Below, one piece after another: positions 35,847-40,650 of a stretch of DNA of 40,650 nt. Numbering within the stretch: the stretch's first letter is position 1; each line of letters opens with the position of its first letter. This stretch comes from Myxococcales bacterium. Lineage in GTDB: Bacteria; Myxococcota_A; Polyangia; Polyangiales; Polyangiaceae. The DNA lies in contig JAUVCD010000002.1 in the NCBI GenBank assembly GCA_030590865.1, forward strand, positions 1 through 40,650, read 5' to 3'. The notes under the pieces are model-generated. The model made no database searches, was not told the DNA's origin, and saw only the letters and a list, made by a program, of their open reading frames with translations. Made by a program: the position numbers and the translations under genes.

Positions 35847-36893
35847 ATGATGACCAGACAGCGACAAACTCTCGGCCTGGCGATCTTCGGAATCCTTGCT
35901 GGCACCGGGCTCACGCTGGCGGCCGGTCAGGGGTGCTCGTCCGAGCCCTCGACCGATCCAGGCACTACTCAGTCGAGCACGAGCAGCGGTGGGGGCAGTG
36001 GAGGCTCGTCGACCAGCACCGGCCAGGCTGGCAGTGGGGGCGTCGCAGGCAGTGGGGGCGTCGCCGGCGGTGGCGGCTCGCCGGCTGGTGGAGCGGGCGG
36101 CAGCGGCGGCAGCGGCGGGGCAGGGGGTAGCGGTGGCTCCGGTGGGTCGGCTGGTGGCTGGCCCACCTGTGACAGCCAACCGCCAGGCGTGGATGGCAAG
36201 ACCATCCCCCAAGTGTGGCAAGACGATCCAGTCCAGCCGGCAGAGGTCTGGGTTTCCGGCGTGGTGGTGACCGCCGTCAGTCGTGGGGACTGCCAAGCGG
36301 GCCAGGCGTGCCAGATCTTCCTACAGCAGCAGCCGACCTATGGGACCTTCGCGGCCGGCGCTCAGCAGGGCATCAAGCTCTTCGCCTCGGCTTCCACGGC
36401 CCAGGTCTTCGACACCATCGCCGTCGGTGATGTCGTCGACGTCTTGGCTCACGCCTGGCGCTACAATCTCAATGCCCAGAACGAGCTGCTGTTGCAGGTC
36501 AACCTGCAGCTGCCGGGCTGCGCCAAAGCCACGGGCAGCGCCACGCCAAGCCCGATCACCGGCGTCACGTTGAGTGATCTGACGGTCCAGGCCTACGAGG
36601 TCACCCACGGTCCCCTCTTGGTCCAGCTGTCCGATCTGTCCGGCACGCCTGGGCAGATGACCGAGACCTTCGGGCTGTGGGAGACCGGTGTCTTCACCGA
36701 TGCTGGCATCGAGTCGGTGACCAGTCTGAGCCCCTTCTTTCTGCTCGGCGCTGCCTTCACCGGGCTCCAGCAGGGCCAGACCACCGATTTCGCCACAGTG
36801 ACCGGCGTGTTTGGACTGTTCGTGCCGCCGCCCAACGGGCCCAAGTACAAGATGATCTACCCGCGCACGATGGCTGACGTCGTCTTGAAATGA
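35847..36893 (+). CDS. Uncharacterised lipoprotein with Ser/Gly-rich linker
   Basis: ORF 35757..36893; start MMTRQRQTLGLAIFGILAGTGLTLAAGQGCSSEP at 35847; linker GGGSGGSSTSTGQAGSGGVAGSGG...; WVSGVVVTAV fold-like region. Confidence 0.7.
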   Translation: MMTRQRQTLGLAIFGILAGTGLTLAAGQGCSSEPSTDPGTTQSSTSSGGGSGGSSTSTGQAGSGGVAGSGGVAGGGGSPAGGAGGSGGSGGAGGSGGSGGSAGGWPTCDSQPPGVDGKTIPQVWQDDPVQPAEVWVSGVVVTAVSRGDCQAGQACQIFLQQQPTYGTFAAGAQQGIKLFASASTAQVFDTIAVGDVVDVLAHAWRYNLNAQNELLLQVNLQLPGCAKATGSATPSPITGVTLSDLTVQAYEVTHGPLLVQLSDLSGTPGQMTETFGLWETGVFTDAGIESVTSLSPFFLLGAAFTGLQQGQTTDFATVTGVFGLFVPPPNGPKYKMIYPRTMADVVLK

Positions 36894-36941
36894 CGTCCGT
36901 CGGCCTCGGTCCTCGAGGTCATCAGACCTGGTCGTCCCCGA

Positions 36942-38513
36942 TCAGTGGATCGCTCGGACCTTGACGCGGCCGGACTTGAGGTCCCCGCTCAGCTCGACCT
37001 CGAAGCGATTGGAGTCGACGCTCTGGTCGGTGAAGATGGCCAGAATCTTGGCGGCCCGGTCGTTGGTGAGCTTCTTCCGGGCGCCCTTGGTGCCAATCGA
37101 GAGGCTCACCTGCTCGATCTTGGGATTGGCTCGCATGGTGCGGATCACCTCGATGAGCGCCTCCCGTGACTTGGCCGGGAGCTTGGCACTGCGTTTCGGG
37201 AACCGAATCGGCGGGGTGATCACGAAGTCATCGCCCTCGAGGCGGGCATACTTCGGGCAACCGTCGCTGGTCGGGCCTGGCTCAGTCGGGCAGGGATCGA
37301 CCGGATCGGCAAAGTGATCGTTGTCCTGGTCTGGGCAGCCGTTGGCGTCGGGATCATCGTATTTGGCGCCCGGCTCGTCAGGACAGGCGTCGTCCTCGAT
37401 GATGCCATCGCCATCCAGATCCTGAGGGTCTGGGCAGCCCCGGCGTTCCTTGGGCCCAGCCTCTTCCGGGCAGGCGTCGTATTCATCTTCGATGCCGTCT
37501 AGATCCGCGTCTTGGACCACCTCTACGATGACTCGTTCGCCCTTCGCGGCGTAGCCGACGGTGAGCATTCCGCGAGCCGAGGCGGTGCCTGGTGCGGTGC
37601 CCATTCCGGGGCCGGCGGCGAAGCCGATGCTGAAGTCGCCGAAGCGAACCTGGGCCACGGCGAGGGGCTCGAATTGGGCGACGATGCCGCCGTTGCCGAG
37701 CCCCGCTACCTGTCGGTTCAGGTCCTCCTCTTCCTCCGCCTCGAGGTCGGAGCGGACGTAGTTGAACAGGGCGAAGTGAGGCTCGAGCCCCACTGAGATG
37801 GCTGGGGCCAGCGCAAAGTGGGCGGCACAAGAGGCGGCTATTCGGTCGCCGTCTCCGCCGGCGAAGAACAGCGGTGCCAGGCCCAGGGTGCACCCGTAGG
37901 TCACCAGGTCGATCTCGCCAGCCACCGAGCCCACTAGCTCGAGGCGAATGAAATGGTGCTTCCCACCGAGGTAGGCCTTGGTGCTCCCCGTGGGAGCCCA
38001 GACCCGGGCGCCCAGCGCCAGGTCGAGGTCTTCGCCGGTGATCGGTCGCCCGAAGGCGCCGATGCGCAGATCACCCTGACCGGGCTCACCGGCGGGGAAG
38101 GACTCGGAGGAGACGCGGGTCTCGTCGTCTCCGCCCTCGAAGACCGCGAAAGGGAAGTTGAGCTCGAAGTTGAGCCAGTACAGGGGGCTGAGCGAGGCGC
38201 CCAAATGGAACAGGAGTGCGTGGGCCACCGGTGCCAAGTTATCGGTTGTCATCGTGGGTGTTGGGTTCAACACCGTGCTCTGCAGGGGCATGAAGGCGTA
38301 GTCGCCGGTGAGCCGAAAGGCGTAGGCGACGCCCTCGTCGAACTCCTCGTGTGGCCCTTCGGCTCGCGTAAACGGGCTACCCGCTGAGGCGGGCTGCATC
38401 TGGTCGATGCGGATCTCAGAGCCGTGACCCTGTGCCAGGGCCGATGTGGGGGTCAGCAACACTCCCGTCGCTACGACAGCTGCTACTCGGGGCCTTAGAG
38501 CAGTCACACGCAC
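36942..38513 (-). CDS. Outer-membrane beta-barrel-like protein with thrombospondin type 3 repeats and divergent OmpA-like C-terminus
   Basis: DADLDGIEDEYDACPEEAGPKERRGCPDPQDLDGDGIIEDDACPDEPGAKYDDPDANGCPDQDNDHFADPVDPCP; C-term LIEVIRTMRANPKIEQVSLSIGTKGARKKLTNDRAAKI. Confidence 0.8.
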   Translation of the reverse strand: MRVTALRPRVAAVVATGVLLTPTSALAQGHGSEIRIDQMQPASAGSPFTRAEGPHEEFDEGVAYAFRLTGDYAFMPLQSTVLNPTPTMTTDNLAPVAHALLFHLGASLSPLYWLNFELNFPFAVFEGGDDETRVSSESFPAGEPGQGDLRIGAFGRPITGEDLDLALGARVWAPTGSTKAYLGGKHHFIRLELVGSVAGEIDLVTYGCTLGLAPLFFAGGDGDRIAASCAAHFALAPAISVGLEPHFALFNYVRSDLEAEEEEDLNRQVAGLGNGGIVAQFEPLAVAQVRFGDFSIGFAAGPGMGTAPGTASARGMLTVGYAAKGERVIVEVVQDADLDGIEDEYDACPEEAGPKERRGCPDPQDLDGDGIIEDDACPDEPGAKYDDPDANGCPDQDNDHFADPVDPCPTEPGPTSDGCPKYARLEGDDFVITPPIRFPKRSAKLPAKSREALIEVIRTMRANPKIEQVSLSIGTKGARKKLTNDRAAKILAIFTDQSVDSNRFEVELSGDLKSGRVKVRAIH

Positions 38514-38713
38514 ACCTTAGCAGCGATGGGCCCGGGGGTTGAACCTTCGGGGGAATCTTGCTCTCCGAAGAGTCCATGGCGGAGACTCGGTCCAAGCAAA
38601 AACAGGCATTTCTGCGACTTTTTTTCGGGTGCCTCCGTCCAACCTCTGGAGGACGCGCGCGCCCCTGGCTCGGCTCAGGCGGTTCACACTGGCACGGGAG
38701 GCGACAAAGTCGC

Positions 38714-40189
38714 ATGATGTTCAACATGAAGGCTCTTTCGGAAGCAATCGCGAGGCCTGGTGCCAAGAGCACCAAACCGAGACGGTTTTGTAGCCCTCGG
38801 CACTCTTGTAGCCCTCGGTACTCTGTTCGCGCCTTGCTGGTCGTGGCCATGGCCGCTTTGGTTCTGCTGATTCCGGCGGTCGCGGCGGCCCAAGACGAGG
38901 CCGACTACGAGTACGACTACGCTGCCGACACCGATCCGGCGGCGGTGTCAGACTTCGAAGACCAACTGGCGCCTTACGGCACCTGGGTCCAAGACTCCCG
39001 CTACGGCTACGTTTGGGTGCCCGACTCGGTGGTCGTCGGCCGCGATTTCGCGCCCTACCGAACGGCCGGCCGCTGGGCTGTCACCGATGACGGTGATTGG
39101 GTCTGGATCAGCGACTATGACTGGGGCTACATCCCCTTCCACTACGGGCGCTGGGTGTGGATCCCTGCCCGCGGTTGGGGCTGGGTTCCGGGCCGCGTTT
39201 ACGCGCCCGCTTGGGTCGAGTGGCGGGTGGGTCAGCCTGGCTATGCCTACATCGGTTGGGCACCAGCGCCGCCGACCTATATTTGGATGAACGGCATGGC
39301 CGTGGGCTACTTTGCCCTGGTCACTTTGCCCTGGTGGTACTGCTCGAGCTCGTGGTTCTTCCATCCTCATTGGAACCACCACATCGTGGTGAACCACTAT
39401 CACGCCCGGTCGATACACCACCACACCAGTCATTATCACGGCTCCGGCCACCACAGTGGTCACCAGCCCGCCAGTGCCTCGGCCCATGCGAAGGGCGGGA
39501 CTCCGCGGAGCGGCTCGGCGGGTGCTACCGCCGCCAAGGTGGAACCCAAGAGCTACTCCCGGGCTAGCATTCCCCGTTCTCCCTCCTTCAAAGAGGCTCA
39601 GGTTCCCAAGCGGGCCATTCCGACCGATCGGGTGAGCCCCGACCGACGGGCCTTGTCGCTTCGCAAGCCCAACAGCTCGAAAGCGAAGCGCGGGGCGGTC
39701 AGCAAGCGCGCCAGCTCTCGATCCGCGCGCACAGGCCAGCGACGGAGTACCAATGTGCGGCGCACGGGTCGGGCGTCGAGCCCCCGTTCGACGACTTATT
39801 CTCGTTCACGTCCCAGTCGAGCCTCGCGCAGCTCGACGATCCCGAACCAACCGCGGACTCGAAGCTTCCGGCAGCCACGCAGGCAGTCCACCACTAGGAC
39901 CAGCCCCGGTTACCGCCCAGCCCCCCGGACTCGGACTGCGCCGCAACGTTCTTGGGAGCCGTCGCAGCGCACCCGCAGGCCCGCGACCCGCTCGAGTAGG
40001 TCGCCGAGCCGCGCCGGGTCGCACCGTAGCTACTCGCGGCCGAGCCGGTCCTCCGGACCGAGCCGTTACTCAGCGCCGACCCGCCCCTCGACATCCAAGA
40101 AGTCAAGCCGGTCGAAGTCCTCCAAGAAGTCTCGCTCCAGTAGCAAGAGTCGCAAGAGTACCAAGAGTCGCAAGAGCCGCAGGAGGTAG
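38714..40189 (+). CDS. DUF6600-like secreted protein with His-rich segment and long Arg/Ser/Lys-rich C-terminal tail
   Basis: ORF 38558..40189; signal VRALLVVAMAALVLLIPAVAAAQ; YGTWVQDSRYGYVWVPDSVV...WVWISDYDWGYIPFHYGRWVWIPARGWGWVPGRVYAPAWVEWR; tail SKKSSRSKSSKKSRSSSKSRKSTKSRKSRRR. Start 38714 chosen for an SD-like gggagg upstream; uncertain. Confidence 0.75.
   Translation: MMFNMKALSEAIARPGAKSTKPRRFCSPRHSCSPRYSVRALLVVAMAALVLLIPAVAAAQDEADYEYDYAADTDPAAVSDFEDQLAPYGTWVQDSRYGYVWVPDSVVVGRDFAPYRTAGRWAVTDDGDWVWISDYDWGYIPFHYGRWVWIPARGWGWVPGRVYAPAWVEWRVGQPGYAYIGWAPAPPTYIWMNGMAVGYFALVTLPWWYCSSSWFFHPHWNHHIVVNHYHARSIHHHTSHYHGSGHHSGHQPASASAHAKGGTPRSGSAGATAAKVEPKSYSRASIPRSPSFKEAQVPKRAIPTDRVSPDRRALSLRKPNSSKAKRGAVSKRASSRSARTGQRRSTNVRRTGRASSPRSTTYSRSRPSRASRSSTIPNQPRTRSFRQPRRQSTTRTSPGYRPAPRTRTAPQRSWEPSQRTRRPATRSSRSPSRAGSHRSYSRPSRSSGPSRYSAPTRPSTSKKSSRSKSSKKSRSSSKSRKSTKSRKSRRR
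38788..38823 (+). repeat. Two tandem 18-bp direct repeats (ttgtagccctcgg[c/t]actc)
   Basis: Copies 38788-38805 and 38806-38823 differ at one base; encode CSPRHS-CSPRYS. Confidence 0.9.
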
Positions 40190-40192
40190 CCG

Positions 40193-40650
40193 GTGAAACG
40201 AGCGCTCCAGACAACAGTGGTGGGCGTGGCCGTTGCTGCGGGCAGCTTGGTTTCGACCGGTTGCCACTACAACGACGACTATTACGACGACTATTACAAC
40301 GACCCCTATTACAACGAATACTACACCACCGTCGACGCTGACTACGTGCTGGAGACCGACCTCGGCTATGGAGCAGGGTTGTTCGTCGAGTATTCGATTG
40401 GCGGGCTTTGGTATCTATGGACCAGCTGCGATACCAGCCTCGACGGTGGCCACTGCGTCTACGATGTCCACGTGATCGCCCATTCGCCGATTGATTTCAT
40501 CGCCGGATACGATCTCGAGGATTGGGACAACGTGGACCAATACGCGGCGGACGCCTTCTCCTTCTATGCGGATACCGCCTACTACAGCGATGCGGTGGAG
40601 TTCTCCACCAACCCGGGAGCGCTCGTCGAGATTGAGCTGGTGCTCGATGG
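40193..40650 (+). CDS. Lipoprotein with N-terminal Asn/Asp/Tyr repeats, partial (runs off window)
   Basis: GTG at 40193 with AGGAGG just upstream; VKRALQTTVVGVAVAAGSLVSTGCHYNDDYYDDYYNDPYYNEYYTTVDADYVLETDLGYG..., open to the window end; absent from the ORF track. Confidence 0.75.
   Translation, partial: MKRALQTTVVGVAVAAGSLVSTGCHYNDDYYDDYYNDPYYNEYYTTVDADYVLETDLGYGAGLFVEYSIGGLWYLWTSCDTSLDGGHCVYDVHVIAHSPIDFIAGYDLEDWDNVDQYAADAFSFYADTAYYSDAVEFSTNPGALVEIELVLD

Overview
High-GC chromosomal window that looks like a Myxococcota/deltaproteobacterial-type genome (MYXO-CTERM-like tail, MopE-type motif, Gly/Ser-rich lipoproteins, FHA-histidine kinase hybrid). I support about 27 protein-coding genes and no rRNA, tRNA or CRISPR. 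Left edge: a large alpha-2-macroglobulin-family lipoprotein on the minus strand that runs off the window and is missing from the ORF track. Next come a beta-helix protein with a MYXO-CTERM-like tail, a Cys-repeat lipoprotein, an FHA-HK-REC hybrid kinase, several uncharacterised lipoproteins, a reductive-dehalogenase-like (RdhA-type) corrinoid/2x[4Fe-4S] protein with no Tat signal or adjacent partner, and a coaBC / CPBP protease / radical SAM run. An ~0.9 kb non-coding region (17517-18400) follows, rich in inverted repeats and holding a probable four-helix-bundle pseudogene remnant. A yebC gene then leads into a ~13 kb envelope/glycan block (flippase-like protein, methyltransferase, alkaline-phosphatase-superfamily enzyme with collagen-like and MopE-like motifs, discoidin-domain protein, two GT-C-like proteins, GT2, DUF2079). 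The right side has ddl, a TSP3/OmpA-like protein, a DUF6600-like protein with a His-rich patch and an Arg/Ser-rich tail, and a partial lipoprotein at the edge. Best leads: the orphan RdhA-like enzyme, the repeat-rich intergenic region, the coupled glycan/discoidin cluster and the RS-tailed protein. All assignments come from reading translated motifs; no database search was run.
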